Position numbers and translations under genes: made by a program. From Pararge aegeria (taxonomy: Eukaryota > Arthropoda > Insecta > Lepidoptera > Nymphalidae), in NCBI RefSeq assembly GCF_905163445.1, contig NC_053184.1:3162001-3226000 (forward strand): a DNA stretch of 64,000 nt. Direction: 5' to 3'. The notes beneath the pieces were generated by a model. That model was given only the letters and a program-made list of their open reading frames with translations, ran no database searches and was not told the origin of the DNA. Positions within the stretch are counted from its first letter, which is position 1, and the number at the start of each line of letters is the position of its first letter. Shown in pieces: positions 63,958 to 64,000 of the stretch.

Positions 63958-64000
63958 CTAGTGGGAAGTGATGATGCTGTCAAAGATGTTAGCGGGCTAG
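63958..64000 (-). mobile_element. SINE-B, cut by the window edge
   Basis: GTGGGAAGTGATGATGCTGT and GATGTTAGCGGGCTAG match the reversed SINE-B 3' part (as at 38755). Confidence 0.6.

Overview
The window looks like gene-poor nuclear DNA of a lepidopteran insect (butterfly or moth). This is inferred from the repeats: tRNA-derived SINEs ending in GATGAT, a SINE whose 3' end reads CAGGTGAGATTGCAGTC, Lepidoptera-type short Helitrons (TC...CTAG inserted between A and T), RTE LINE tails ending in YVQQWTSIG, and AT-rich unique DNA. I found no credible host protein-coding gene, rRNA, functional tRNA or CRISPR array. tRNA-like A and B boxes occur only inside SINE heads.

Two retrotransposon ORFs stand out. 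On the minus strand at 3804-6752 a 982-codon uninterrupted ORF encodes a complete APE-type endonuclease plus reverse transcriptase (family L-A). At 19515-21578 a sister family (L-B) has an intact 687-codon ORF that lacks the endonuclease because the copy is 5' truncated. Shorter L-A tails lie at 6885, 31495, 38278 and 43365/44047, and an L-B tail at 34087. Other LINE debris includes RTE C-terminal pieces (17955, 35138, 39344, 47706, 55540), jockey/CR1-group C-terminal pieces (12600, 60660), 3' ends carrying a 'GCGATAAGGCCGCC'-type sequence (1265, 17374, 25520, 35159, 36376, 56083), and two copies of an orphan 'SLAIQRG' domain (24725, 49085).

Four tRNA-derived SINE families are given local names: SINE-A (GATGAT tail), SINE-B (CAGGTGAGATTG tail), SINE-C (GGCGATGTGTGTATTGTCG tail) and SINE-D. 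Together they give about thirty copies. DNA elements comprise Helitrons (6995, 16926, 23161, 27936, 41408, 45934, 54474), a GACGT-motif MITE (two nearly identical copies at 2489 and 23925 and a longer relative at 30297), a GAAGTTATACTTC-TIR MITE (8090, 52415), a long-TIR element (15635, 26713, 40717, 45105, 62640) and foldbacks (10068-10591, 10654-10829). A candidate solo LTR lies at 13701-14204 and a roughly 460-bp tetranucleotide array at 58031-58491.

The elements nest in ways that let events be ordered: Helitrons inside SINE-A and SINE-C copies at exact A^T joints, a SINE-A inside an L-A fragment with an exact 11-bp target-site duplication, a LINE 3' end inside an RTE piece, and a SINE-C inside a foldback arm with a 9-bp duplication. 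A second theme is an unusual number of short, nearly perfect palindromes (arms 11-29 bp), one of which is the folded 5' end of a 137-bp RTE insertion flanked by a 12-bp duplication.

The most plausible 'systems' here are the autonomous L-A element and the SINE-B/LINE pair that share a 3' end. I see no evidence for a new defence, biosynthetic or signalling system. Repeat family names are local labels; no database comparison was possible.
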